From NCBI GenBank assembly GCA_040905905.1, contig JBBDQN010000056.1, positions 1-64,000 of the forward strand: a stretch of 64,000 nucleotides of DNA, read 5' to 3'. The notes under the pieces are model-generated. The model made no database searches. It was given only the letters and a program-made list of their open reading frames with translations, and was not told the DNA's origin. The position numbers and the translations under genes are program-made. Of this stretch, positions 7,806 through 16,618 are shown in pieces. Source of the DNA: JAICND01 sp040905905 (lineage in GTDB: Bacteria > Actinomycetota > Acidimicrobiia > Spongiisociales > ZC4RG35). Position 1 is the first letter of the stretch, and each line of letters begins with the position of its first letter.

Positions 7806-10800
7806 AGGCCGCTCCGTTATCGCGGTACGTGGATCGTTGGCGCGGCCACACCTTTCCATCCCGACGGTGGGTGGTAGGCGTCGGTGCCCGCGCTTATGCC
7901 CTGGCGGGTCTTGCGCAGGATCGTCAGGTTCTGGCCGTGGTGCCTTCCGAGCACGACGCCGAACAACTGGTGGACGACCTCAGTCTCTTCACCGAAGCTC
8001 ATCTCATCCCAGCCTGGGAGACCCTTCCGTTCGAACACATCTCGCCCAATCTGGCAACGATGGCTCGGCGCGCCCAGGGTCGTCACATGTTGAGCGATGC
8101 CCAGCTTGGGCGAGTGTTGGTAGTTCCAGCGCGGGCGGCGATCCAGAGGCTCAGCCCCTCTTTTCCGTACCCGGTGGTGGTGCGGAGGGGTGACGAGCTC
8201 TCACTTTCGGACTTGGCGATCACTCTCGCCGACCTCGGATACGAGCGCACCGATCGAGTGGAAGCCCGGGGCGAATTTGCGGTTCGAGGTGGAATCCTCG
8301 ATCTCTTTCCCGCCCAGGCCGACGAGGCAGTCCGCATCGATCTCTTCGGCGACACCGTCGAGGACCTCCGGTCATTTTCGGTGTCGAGCCAAAGATCCCT
8401 CGTCGAAATCGAGGCGGCCACCGCCTTCCCGGCTCGGGAGTTCCGTCCCGATCGTCAGGTCAGAGAGCGCGCCCGCCAGCTCCTTATCACCGACTCGTGG
8501 GCAGCCTCGACCTGGGATCGACTGGCTGAAGGCCAGCTTTTCGCCGGGATGGAGTCGTGGTTGCCGTGGCTGGCTCCTCCTATCAGTCTTCTCGACGAAG
8601 CCGCCTCGTCTCTGGTAGTCCTGGTCGAGCCAGCCCGCAGTCATGACCGCGCCCGCGAACTGCTCAAGGAAGAACAAGAGTTGGCGGCCGCCCTTGCCAC
8701 CACCTGGGGGAGCGGTGCTCCCGATGCCGGACAACATCCTGGCCTCCACCTCGAGCTCGACACGAGGCTCGGCTCCCACCTGGAGATGCCGTCGATGGCT
8801 GCCTCGCCCGACGACCCGATCCTCGACCTGTCAGGTTTCGACGCCACCCCGGGCGACCCCGGCTCGGTGGCAGGCGCCATCTCCCGGCTGCAAGCGCGGA
8901 AAGTGGAGGTGGTCGTGGCGATGGATGGTGAACATGCGGCCGCCCGGGTCGGGCGGTTGCTCGGTGAGGAGGGTGTGTCGCCCACCGTGATCAGCGTCGG
9001 GATTCACCGTGGCTTTGTCGCCCCCGGACTCGGACTGGCGGTGCTCGGTGAGCAGGAGGTGGCCGGCCGGCGCCGGGCTCATCGCAGCCCCAGTCGTCGC
9101 CGGGGCGAATCCGGGCTCAACTATGCCGATCTGTCTTTCGGTGACTACGTAGTGCATCACCGTCACGGAATCGGGCGTTTCGAGGGCCTGGTATCGAAAA
9201 CCATGGCGGGGGTGGAGCGCGACTATCTGGTTATCGGGTACGCGTCCGAAGATCGGCTCTACGTGCCCACCGACCAGCTCGCGTCGGTCCGGAAGTACAC
9301 CGGTGGGGAAGCACCGCGGGTTTCACGGATGGGCGGCAAGGATTGGGGTGAAACCAAGGAGCGGGTCCGCAAGGCGGTGGCGGCCGTGGCCGAGCAGGTG
9401 GTTCGTCTCCACCGGGCCCGGGTCCGCGCCCGGGGCTTCGCCTTCCCCCCCGACACCCCGTGGCAGGGTGAGGTCGAGGCTTCGTTCCCCTACGAGGAGA
9501 CTCCCGACCAGCTTGTGGCCATCGCCGATGTGAAAGAGGACATGGAGGCTTCCATCCCGATGGACCGTCTCATCTTCGGCGACGTGGGATACGGGAAAAC
9601 CGAGGTGGCGCTACGTGCAGCGTTCAAGGCCGCCAACGCCGGCAAACAGGTGGCGGTGCTGGTCCCCACAACATTGCTGGCCCAACAGCACCACCAGACC
9701 TTTACCGATCGGCTTGAGCAATACCCGCTCCGGGTGGAGGTCCTGTCAAGGTTTCTTACATCCAAGCAACAACTTTCGGTCATCGAGGGCATCACCACCG
9801 GAGCCGTAGACATCGTCATCGGCACCCATCGACTCCTCTCCGAGGATGTCCGGTGGAAGAACCTCGGTCTGGTGGTGGTCGACGAGGAGCAGCGTTTCGG
9901 GGTGAGCGCCAAAGATCAGCTCAAACAATTGAAGGTCGGGGTCGACGTACTCACCCTCACGGCCACTCCGATTCCCCGCACCCTGGAGATGGCCCTCACC
10001 GGAATCCGGCAGGTGAGCCACATCCGTACCGCCCCCGAGGACCGGCATCCGATCCTGACCTATGTCGGCCCCTTTGATTCGCAGTCGGTATCTGCGGCGA
10101 TACGACGCGAGTTGCTCCGCGACGGCCAGGTCTTCTACGTCCACAACCGGGTGGCGTCCATCGATGAGGCCGTGGGTAGGCTCCGCAACCTCGTTCCGGA
10201 TGCCCGTATTGCCGTCGCTCATGGTCAGATGTCGGAGGGCCAACTCGAACAAGTCATGCTCGACTTCTGGAGTCGTGAATACGACGTGATGGTGGCTACC
10301 ACCATCATCGAGTCGGGGCTGGATCTGCCCCAGGTCAACACCCTGATTGTCGAACGGGCCGATCTGCTTGGTCTTGCCCAGCTCTATCAGCTTCGTGGCC
10401 GGGTAGGCCGGTCAAGTCAGCGGGCTTATGCCTATCTCTTCCACCCGTCGGACCGGATCCTGAGCGAGGAGGCATATCGCCGGTTGGAGGCCATCGGCGA
10501 GGCCACCGACCTCGGTTCCGGCTTTCATCTCGCCCTGCGGGATTTGGAGATTCGGGGTGCAGGGTCGATTCTCGGGGAGGTGCAGTCCGGCCACATCGCC
10601 GCGGTCGGATTCGACCTCTATGCAGAGCTGGTGGCGGAAGCCGTTTCGCGCCTGGAAGGCACCGAGCTCGTGTCTAAGGAGGTGAGGGAGGTCCGGATCG
10701 AGTTGCCAATGGACGCCCATCTCCCCGACGACTACGTGCCCGAGCAGAGCCTCCGTCTCGAGGCCTACCGGCGGTTGGCGACCGCTGCCGACCAGGTGGC

Positions 10801-11098
10801 GGTTGACGATGTTGCCTCCGAGTGGACCGACCGTTTTGGCCCCCTACCACCCGCCGCCACGGCTTTGATCGACATTGCTCGCCTGCGGGTGGAGGCACTT
10901 CGGGTCGGACTCAACGAACTCGTCAACCTCAGGTCGGAGGTGCGGATGTCGCCGGTCGACCTCAGCGCCAGCCAGGAGGTGCGTCTTCAGCGCCTGGTCA
11001 AGAAGGCCGTTTTGCGAAACGATGTGCTCTTTATCCCTGCTCCTAAGGACTTGGTAAACGGCTTGCGCGCATTCCTTTTAGAAATGTGGCCCAATTAA
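7802..11098 (+). CDS. mfd: transcription-repair coupling factor Mfd
   Basis: A 1098-residue SF2 translocase that removes RNA polymerase stalled at lesions and recruits UvrA. Seen in order: a UvrB-homology module (residues 1-330); an RNA-polymerase-interacting CarD-like domain near 440-510 (LSFGDYVVHHRHGIGRFEGL); a RecG-like motor with Walker A GDVGYGKTEVALRAAF near 592 and Walker B VVVDEEQRFGV near 693; helicase motif VATTIIESGLDLPQVNT and QLRGRVGRS; and the C-terminal TRCF domain (ELPMDAHLPDDYVPEQSLRL). GTG at 7802 overlaps the CDF stop; TTG at 7799 is also in frame. Its place before mazG and eno is the actinobacterial arrangement. Confidence 0.96.
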   Translation: MKAAPLSRYVDRWRGHTFPSRRWVVGVGARAYALAGLAQDRQVLAVVPSEHDAEQLVDDLSLFTEAHLIPAWETLPFEHISPNLATMARRAQGRHMLSDAQLGRVLVVPARAAIQRLSPSFPYPVVVRRGDELSLSDLAITLADLGYERTDRVEARGEFAVRGGILDLFPAQADEAVRIDLFGDTVEDLRSFSVSSQRSLVEIEAATAFPAREFRPDRQVRERARQLLITDSWAASTWDRLAEGQLFAGMESWLPWLAPPISLLDEAASSLVVLVEPARSHDRARELLKEEQELAAALATTWGSGAPDAGQHPGLHLELDTRLGSHLEMPSMAASPDDPILDLSGFDATPGDPGSVAGAISRLQARKVEVVVAMDGEHAAARVGRLLGEEGVSPTVISVGIHRGFVAPGLGLAVLGEQEVAGRRRAHRSPSRRRGESGLNYADLSFGDYVVHHRHGIGRFEGLVSKTMAGVERDYLVIGYASEDRLYVPTDQLASVRKYTGGEAPRVSRMGGKDWGETKERVRKAVAAVAEQVVRLHRARVRARGFAFPPDTPWQGEVEASFPYEETPDQLVAIADVKEDMEASIPMDRLIFGDVGYGKTEVALRAAFKAANAGKQVAVLVPTTLLAQQHHQTFTDRLEQYPLRVEVLSRFLTSKQQLSVIEGITTGAVDIVIGTHRLLSEDVRWKNLGLVVVDEEQRFGVSAKDQLKQLKVGVDVLTLTATPIPRTLEMALTGIRQVSHIRTAPEDRHPILTYVGPFDSQSVSAAIRRELLRDGQVFYVHNRVASIDEAVGRLRNLVPDARIAVAHGQMSEGQLEQVMLDFWSREYDVMVATTIIESGLDLPQVNTLIVERADLLGLAQLYQLRGRVGRSSQRAYAYLFHPSDRILSEEAYRRLEAIGEATDLGSGFHLALRDLEIRGAGSILGEVQSGHIAAVGFDLYAELVAEAVSRLEGTELVSKEVREVRIELPMDAHLPDDYVPEQSLRLEAYRRLATAADQVAVDDVASEWTDRFGPLPPAATALIDIARLRVEALRVGLNELVNLRSEVRMSPVDLSASQEVRLQRLVKKAVLRNDVLFIPAPKDLVNGLRAFLLEMWPN

Positions 11099-11099
11099 T

Positions 11100-12035
11100 A
11101 TGTCCACCTTGCGCAAGCACCTCCTTCCGCTGGCCGCTGTCTCTTTCACCCTCGTCGCCTGTGCAGGCGGCGCCGGTGGCGTGGTCGCCGCCACCGTCAA
11201 CGGAACCGACATAACAGTTGCCGATGTGCAAGCAACGCGAATCCAGCCAGCAGACGACGATGGCACCATCGACAAGGTGGTCTTCGCAACCCACCTCACC
11301 GGAGCGATCGTCGACCAGGTGGTTATCGAGGCCGTCAGTGACGAATTTGCCATCGAACCCACCCCTGAGGAGATCGACGCCAAGATCCTGCAGCTAGGCG
11401 AACTGATCACCGTCGCTCAGGGCATCTCGCTTGCCGACTTCTTACAGAACGAGGGGCTCACAGAGAGCCAGTTCCGCGTCATTGCCAATCAGCAGGTGAT
11501 CCGCGACAAGCTCATCGAACGCTTCCGACCAGACGTTCTGCCAGGTTCCGATGCAGATGCGGAGTTGTTGCGAACCGCTGAGGGCCTCCGCCTCGTCAGC
11601 GTTTGTGCAAGCCACATCCTCGTGCCCACTGAAGAGGAGGCGTTCGCGGCCAAGGTCCGGATCGACGGTGGCGAGGCCTTTGCCACGGTCGCTACCGAGC
11701 TGGGCACCGACGGGACCGCTGCTAGTGGAGGCGACCTCGGCTGCGCCGCCCTGAGCCGTTATGTGCCAGAGTTCGCCGAGGCGGCGTCCAATGCCCGCCT
11801 GGGGGTTGTCACAAGCCCGGTCGCATCCGAGTCTGGATGGCATCTAATCCTCGTGCGGGAACGTGATGAGCCAACTCTGGCCGAGCTCAAAGAGCGAATC
11901 ACGGGCGATCGCATCAATCAACTTGTCGACGCCTGGCTGCTCGGTGCATTCGCGGATGCAGTGGTTGAGGTCAATGCCGAATATGGCACCTGGGTGATCG
12001 AGCCGGTCCCCCAGGTTGTCCCTCCGACAGGTTGA
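11100..12035 (+). CDS. SurA/PrsA-like peptidyl-prolyl isomerase lipoprotein
   Basis: A 311-residue exported lipoprotein. The signal peptide ends in a lipobox (FTLVACAGG), giving lipidated Cys21. An N-terminal SurA-like helical region follows (VNGTDITVADVQ to about residue 150), then a parvulin domain at about 160-255 (VSVCASHILVPTEEEA, GGDLGC, SGWHLILVRERDEP). It probably folds secreted proteins outside the membrane. ATG is 1 nt after the mfd stop, and the stop overlaps the mazG TTG start. It occupies the position of lpqU in mycobacteria but is not obviously that protein. Confidence 0.88.
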   Translation: MSTLRKHLLPLAAVSFTLVACAGGAGGVVAATVNGTDITVADVQATRIQPADDDGTIDKVVFATHLTGAIVDQVVIEAVSDEFAIEPTPEEIDAKILQLGELITVAQGISLADFLQNEGLTESQFRVIANQQVIRDKLIERFRPDVLPGSDADAELLRTAEGLRLVSVCASHILVPTEEEAFAAKVRIDGGEAFATVATELGTDGTAASGGDLGCAALSRYVPEFAEAASNARLGVVTSPVASESGWHLILVRERDEPTLAELKERITGDRINQLVDAWLLGAFADAVVEVNAEYGTWVIEPVPQVVPPTG

Positions 12036-13453
12036 CCAACAGTCTCGTGGTAGCCGGGCTCGGTCCCGGTGGCTGGAGCCGGGTCGACCCGGCGACACGG
12101 AACCTCCTCCTTGATCCGGTGAACGCCGTGATCGTCCGCACCCTGGACCATCCTGCCGCCACCGAACTTGCTCAGCTTCGTGCGGTGACGAGTTGTGACG
12201 ACCTTTATCAAAGCAACGAGAGTTTCGAAGATGTTTACGCAGCGATCACCGAGCGAGTGATAAAAAGCACCCGTCAATACCCGACCGTGTACGCGGTCCC
12301 TGGTAGCCCGCTATTGGGAGAGTTGGCCGTAGGACGGATTCGAGAGGCCGCCGCTGCCGCCGGTTTCGATTGCAGGGTCGTCGGTGCCGAGTCGTTCCTC
12401 GACGCGGTCCTATCGGCGGTGGGGTACGACCCGCTCGATCGGGGACTGCGCCTCCTCAACGGTCACCATCTGCCGTCACCACTGGTTATCGACTCGCCAA
12501 CAATTGTCACCCACCTCGATCAACCGGTCGTCCTGGCAGATGTCATTGCCGGGCTGGAAAGAGTCGTCGCCGAAGAATCCGTCGCTGTCCTCATCGTGGA
12601 TGCCGGCGGCGATCACCAAAAGCTGGTGGAGGGCAGGCTTGCCGACCTCGACCCCAGCCTGGCGGGACCACGCACTTCGCTCTTCGTGGATCCCGAACCC
12701 GGTGGGCTGGTAGGGGTGATTAGGACCATGTGGCGTCTCCGACACGAATGCCCCTGGGACCGCCGCCAAACCCACGAAAGCCTGGTCAAGAACCTGGTCG
12801 AGGAATGTTACGAGTTGATCGAGGCCATCGCCGCCAACTCCGACGGCACCGCCTGTGGGGCGGTCGAGGACGAGCTGGGTGATGTCTTGCTACAGGTCTT
12901 GTTTCACGCGGCTATCGCTCGCCAGGAAGGTGCCTTCGACATCGAGGATGTCGCCGAGAATCTTCGCCAGAAACTGGTCCGGCGCCATCCGCACGTGTTC
13001 GGGTCAGTTGAGGTCGCTTCGGCTGAGGACGTCAAGGCCAACTGGGATCGGATCAAAGAGGAGGAACGGGGCGAGGCGCACTCCTCGTTGCTGGACGGGG
13101 TGCCGGTGGGGATGCCGGCGCTGGAACGCGCCGCCAAGCTGCAAAGACGGGCAGCCGCAGTTGGCTTTGATTGGCCGGACCCGGCGGGTGTCATCGAAAA
13201 ACTACGGGAGGAGATCGGTGAGGTGGGCCAGGCCCTGGCCAGCTCAGAGCACATCGAGGAGGAGGTGGGCGATGTCCTTTTCACCGTCGTCAATCTCAGC
13301 CGTCACCTTGGGGTCGATCCCGAGCTCGTGCTGCGTGGCGCCAACGACCGTTTCACCACCCGATTTCGGGCGATGGAGGCGATGGGGCCCATGGAATCGC
13401 TGAGCCCTGACGAGCTCGATCGACGCTGGGCAAAGGTCAAGTCAGATGAGTGA
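12032..13453 (+). CDS. mazG: MazG nucleoside triphosphate pyrophosphohydrolase with methylase-like N-domain
   Basis: A 473-residue two-domain protein like B. subtilis YabN. Residues 1-215 form a tetrapyrrole-methylase-like fold beginning VVAGLGPGGWSRVD, with a glycine loop VYAVPGSPLLGELAV. Residues 225-473 hold tandem MazG domains: WRLRHECPWDRRQTHESLVKN, then EECYELIEAI and EDELGDVLLQVLFHA with the EExxE...ExxD metal-binding residues, and a second set EEIGEVGQAL/EEEVGDVLFTVVNLSRH. It hydrolyses non-canonical or excess NTPs to NMP and pyrophosphate. TTG at 12032 overlaps the previous stop. Confidence 0.93.
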   Translation: MTNSLVVAGLGPGGWSRVDPATRNLLLDPVNAVIVRTLDHPAATELAQLRAVTSCDDLYQSNESFEDVYAAITERVIKSTRQYPTVYAVPGSPLLGELAVGRIREAAAAAGFDCRVVGAESFLDAVLSAVGYDPLDRGLRLLNGHHLPSPLVIDSPTIVTHLDQPVVLADVIAGLERVVAEESVAVLIVDAGGDHQKLVEGRLADLDPSLAGPRTSLFVDPEPGGLVGVIRTMWRLRHECPWDRRQTHESLVKNLVEECYELIEAIAANSDGTACGAVEDELGDVLLQVLFHAAIARQEGAFDIEDVAENLRQKLVRRHPHVFGSVEVASAEDVKANWDRIKEEERGEAHSSLLDGVPVGMPALERAAKLQRRAAAVGFDWPDPAGVIEKLREEIGEVGQALASSEHIEEEVGDVLFTVVNLSRHLGVDPELVLRGANDRFTTRFRAMEAMGPMESLSPDELDRRWAKVKSDE

Positions 13454-13475
13454 TGCCCGCTAGGTTGGATAACCC

Positions 13476-14753
13476 GTGACAACTGTCATTACCCGTATCC
13501 ACGCCCGTGAAGTCCTCGACTCGCGTGGCAATCCGACGGTCGAAGCCGAGGTTCACCTCGCCGGCGGCGGGTTTGGCCGGGCAGCGGTGCCTTCGGGTGC
13601 CTCGACCGGAGCCGGGGAAGCGGTCGAACTGAGGGACGGGCGGGATCGTTACGGCGGCAAAGGGGTGATGACCGCGGTCAATAACGTCAACAAGGCCATT
13701 GCTGAGGTTCTGGGGGGCATGGATGCCGTGGGTCAGGACACCATCGACCAGACGATGATCGATCTCGATGCCACCATCGACAAGTCGCGGCTTGGTGCCA
13801 ACGCCATCCTGGCGGTTTCTCTTGCGGTCGCCAGGGCCGCTGCCGCCGCGACCGGTTTGCCCCTCTACCGCTATCTGGGGGGCCCCTGGTCACGGGTGCT
13901 GCCTGTGCCATGTCTCAACGTTCTCAACGGAGGCGCCCATGCCTCCAACTCGATCGACGTCCAGGAGTTCATGTTGGTCCCGGGCGGTTTCGACACCTTC
14001 GGGGAAGCGTTACGGGCGGGAGTGGAGTGTTACCAGTCCCTCAAGAAAGTGCTGGCGGGGCGAGGACTGGCGACCAACGTCGGTGACGAGGGAGGCTTTG
14101 CCCCCAACCTCCCCACCAACCGTGCCGCCCTGGCACTGGTGGCAGAAGCTGTTGAGGTAGCCGGGTACAAACTGGGTGAGGAGATCGCCCTCGCTCTTGA
14201 TGTCGCCGCCACCGAGTTGTTCACGGGCGGCCGATACCACCTGGAGGGTGGCGAGCTCACCTCCGCCGAGATGGTCGACTTCCTGGCGGGGTTAGTCGAC
14301 GAGTTTCCGTTAGTTTCGGTCGAAGACGGAATGGCCGAAGCCGACTGGGACGGTTGGCAGTTACTAACCAAACAGTTGGGGGGACGGGTGCAACTGGTCG
14401 GCGACGACATCTTCGTCACCAACGATGACTTGCTCCGCCAGGGCATTGCCAATGGGGCAGCCAACGCCATCCTCATCAAGGTCAACCAGATCGGCACTCT
14501 CTCGGAGACCATCCGAACAATGGACACCGCCGCCCGGGCCGGTTACGGCCGGATGATCAGCCACCGTTCGGGAGAAACCGAAGATTCCTTCATCTCCGAT
14601 TTGGCGGTCGCTACCAATGCGGGTCAAATCAAGTCCGGTGCTCCGGCGCGGGGGGAACGCACCGCCAAATACAACCAGTTGCTCCGGATCGAAGAGTCCC
14701 TTGCTGGCGAGGCTCGTTATGGAGGGTGGGAGACCTTCAGGAGGTTTCGGTGA
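13476..14753 (+). CDS. eno: enolase (phosphopyruvate hydratase)
   Basis: A 425-residue enolase converting 2-phosphoglycerate to phosphoenolpyruvate. It starts with the family signature AREVLDSRGNPTVEAEVHLA. Also present are SGASTGAGEAVELRDG, the second catalytic loop GGAHASNSIDVQEFMLVP, metal-binding Asp/Glu in ALDVAATE, LVSVEDGMAE and VGDDIFVTN, catalytic Lys in AILIKVNQIGTLSE, and SHRSGETEDSFISDLAV. GTG at 13476. The last codons contain the AGGAGG ribosome site of the ftsB-like gene, whose GTG overlaps the eno stop. Confidence 0.97.
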   Translation: MTTVITRIHAREVLDSRGNPTVEAEVHLAGGGFGRAAVPSGASTGAGEAVELRDGRDRYGGKGVMTAVNNVNKAIAEVLGGMDAVGQDTIDQTMIDLDATIDKSRLGANAILAVSLAVARAAAAATGLPLYRYLGGPWSRVLPVPCLNVLNGGAHASNSIDVQEFMLVPGGFDTFGEALRAGVECYQSLKKVLAGRGLATNVGDEGGFAPNLPTNRAALALVAEAVEVAGYKLGEEIALALDVAATELFTGGRYHLEGGELTSAEMVDFLAGLVDEFPLVSVEDGMAEADWDGWQLLTKQLGGRVQLVGDDIFVTNDDLLRQGIANGAANAILIKVNQIGTLSETIRTMDTAARAGYGRMISHRSGETEDSFISDLAVATNAGQIKSGAPARGERTAKYNQLLRIEESLAGEARYGGWETFRRFR

Positions 14754-15145
14754 AGCGCCTCAGTAAGCCGGCGATGTGGACTGCCACCCTGGCCCTATTG
14801 GTCGTCGGGCTCGCACTTGTCACCGCGGTCATCCCATTTCGGCAGATCATCGATCAGCAACGGCGGGTGGAGACGGCGGCGGCAGAGCTCGAGGCCATCA
14901 CCACCGAGAACCGATTGTTAGAGAGTGAGGTAGCAGCCCTCAGCACTCCCGAAGAGATCGAGCGTCTCGCCCGCGAGCAGTTGGGGTACGTCATGCCAGG
15001 AGACATCGCTTATGTCGTGCTCGAGCCGGGAGGCGATACCACCAGCACCATCCCCATGCCGGTGACCGAATCTGTGCCCCCGGAAGTGCCCTGGTACAAG
15101 GCGATCTGGAACTTCTTCACCGGCGCTGATCTAGTTGGCGGTTGA
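14750..15145 (+). CDS. FtsB/DivIC-type septum protein
   Basis: A 131-residue bitopic protein. A short basic N-terminus (KRLSKPAMW) leads into one transmembrane helix (residues 8-27), then an extracellular coiled coil (IIDQQRRVETAAAELEAITT) and the family motif ERLAREQLGYVMPGDIAY. It fits the FtsB/DivIC family, which ties FtsL to FtsQ in the divisome. The start is GTG at 14750, chosen because AGGAGG ends 6 nt upstream and the GTGA overlap with eno matches the packing here. The eno-ftsB-DUF501-ppx order is conserved in Actinobacteria. Confidence 0.9.
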   Translation: MKRLSKPAMWTATLALLVVGLALVTAVIPFRQIIDQQRRVETAAAELEAITTENRLLESEVAALSTPEEIERLAREQLGYVMPGDIAYVVLEPGGDTTSTIPMPVTESVPPEVPWYKAIWNFFTGADLVGG

Positions 15146-15647
15146 TTCCGAGGTTATCGCTGCCCAGATCGGGCGCCCGCTCCGGGCCCTCTCCGAGGTG
15201 GTGGGACGGTGCCCACTGGGTCTTCCGGTGGTCGTAACGGTTCCACCAGTGCTCGATGACGGGACACCTTTCCCCACCAGGTTCTGGCTCACCTGTCCCC
15301 TCGCGGTGAGAAGAGTGGCTCGTTTGGAGTCGGTGGGCGGAGTCCAGGAGATGGATGCCCGGGTCGACACCGATCCGGCATTCGCCGCCGCTCTCGAGGA
15401 AGCTCACGATCGCTATCGCCAAGACCGCGACCTGCTGCTTCCGGCCGAGGTTGGCCATCGGCCAACCGGGGGAGTGGCCGGGGCGGTCCGCGGCGTGAAA
15501 TGCCTCCATGCCCACTACGCCGACCACGCCGCCGGAAACAGCAATCCGGTCGGATCATTGGTGGCTCCCCTGATCGAGCCCCTCGACTGCACCATCCCCT
15601 GTGTTGTCGAAGGAGCACGCAATCCGGATTGGCGTGAGCCAAGGTGA
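15135..15647 (+). CDS. DUF501 protein
   Basis: A 170-residue soluble protein of the DUF501 family, found between ftsB and ppx in most Actinobacteria. Recognisable are VVTVPPVLDDGTPFPTRFWL with the family T-x-FWLTCP motif, then RRVARLESVGGVQEMD, and the C-terminal GVKCLHAHYADHAAGNSNPV with conserved Cys/His. It starts with TTG at 15135, overlapping ftsB by 11 nt. Function unknown; the Cys-x-His-x-His motif might bind metal. Confidence 0.88.
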   Translation: MAVDSEVIAAQIGRPLRALSEVVGRCPLGLPVVVTVPPVLDDGTPFPTRFWLTCPLAVRRVARLESVGGVQEMDARVDTDPAFAAALEEAHDRYRQDRDLLLPAEVGHRPTGGVAGAVRGVKCLHAHYADHAAGNSNPVGSLVAPLIEPLDCTIPCVVEGARNPDWREPR

Positions 15648-16516
15648 AACTGGCCGCGGTCGACATTGGAACCAACTCCATGAGGCTGTTGATCGTCCAC
15701 CATATTGGTGGTGGGTTGGTCGAACTGGGTCGCTGGCAGCGGGTGACGGCATTGGGTAGCGGTGTGGACTCCACCGGGATGCTCGCCGAGGAGGCGGTGG
15801 ACCGAACCCTGCTCGCGTTGGCAGAGTTCGGCGGCCGGATGGAGCAGCTGGAGGTGACCCGGCGGAGAGCGGTGGCCACTTCGGCTTCGCGCGATGCCGC
15901 CAATCGAGGTGCCTTCTTTGATCGAGCCGAAATCGCCCTCGGGGTAAGGCCCGACCTGATCACTGGCGACGAGGAGGCGAGGTTGGCGTTTGCCGGCGCC
16001 ACTTACGGTCTGGCATCGCCCCCACCAATAGTGGTTATCGACATCGGGGGCGGGTCGACCGAATTCGTTACCGTGGACGGAGGCCGCTCAGTTGACATCG
16101 GATCGGTGCGATTGACTGAGAGAGTGCTCGTCCACCGTCCGTCCCTGCCGGAGGAACTGGCGGCCGCCCGCGAGATGGTTGAGCAGCATCTGACCGGCAT
16201 CACCTCTATGGAGGGAACGGTGATCGGAGTGGCGGGAACCTGGACCAGCTTGGCTGGAATCCACCTGGAGAGCGAAGAGGTTCACCTGACCGAGCTCACT
16301 GCTGGCGACGTTGCCGGCTTGGTCGGGAAGCTTGCGGCGCTGACCATAGAAGAGACTGCCGATCTGCCCGGATTTGACTCGGCCCGGGCGCCGGTGATCC
16401 TGGCCGGGGCAATAATCGCCGAAGGCGCTATGGCGGCCTTAGCCGCCGAGAGAATTCTGACGTCCAACCATGACCTGCTTGACGGGGTTGTGCAGCAGCT
16501 AGTCGACTCTCCGTAG
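15644..16516 (+). CDS. Ppx/GppA family exopolyphosphatase
   Basis: A 290-residue member of the Ppx/GppA phosphatase family, in the ASKHA fold. The first phosphate loop is AAVDIGTNSMRLLI, followed by ATSASRDAANRGAFF, DEEARLAFAGA, the second loop VVIDIGGGSTEFV and a final GVAGTWTSLAGI. It removes phosphate from polyphosphate or pppGpp. Actinobacterial short Ppx proteins of about this length include MTB-PPX1. GTG at 15644 overlaps the DUF501 stop by 4 nt. tRNA-Leu starts 15 nt after the stop, with no terminator between them. Confidence 0.93.
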   Translation: MKLAAVDIGTNSMRLLIVHHIGGGLVELGRWQRVTALGSGVDSTGMLAEEAVDRTLLALAEFGGRMEQLEVTRRRAVATSASRDAANRGAFFDRAEIALGVRPDLITGDEEARLAFAGATYGLASPPPIVVIDIGGGSTEFVTVDGGRSVDIGSVRLTERVLVHRPSLPEELAAAREMVEQHLTGITSMEGTVIGVAGTWTSLAGIHLESEEVHLTELTAGDVAGLVGKLAALTIEETADLPGFDSARAPVILAGAIIAEGAMAALAAERILTSNHDLLDGVVQQLVDSP

Positions 16517-16531
16517 GTAGCCTTCCAGCTT

Positions 16532-16614
16532 GCCCGGGTGGTGGAACGGCAGACACGAGGCACTTAAAATGCTTTGCCCGAAAGGGCGTGTGGGTTCAAG
16601 TCCCGCCCCGGGCA
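16532..16614 (+). tRNA. tRNA-Leu (anticodon TAA)
   Basis: The 83-nt cloverleaf has a 7-bp acceptor stem GCCCGGG/CCCGGGC, a D-arm with GGTGGAACGGCAGAC, an anticodon loop CTTAAAA giving TAA, a long class II variable arm (GCCCGAAAGGGC) and a T-arm with GGTTCAAGTCC. A at 16614 is the discriminator. CCA is not encoded (CAC follows). It lies 15 nt after ppx and only 4 nt before the aceK ATG, so it is probably cut out of a ppx-tRNA-aceK transcript. Confidence 0.95.
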
Positions 16615-16618
16615 CACG

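Noticed and set aside
7032..7859. Open frame of 275 codons on the minus strand
   Set aside because: Antisense to the CDF transporter and mfd start; composition is that of a shadow frame.
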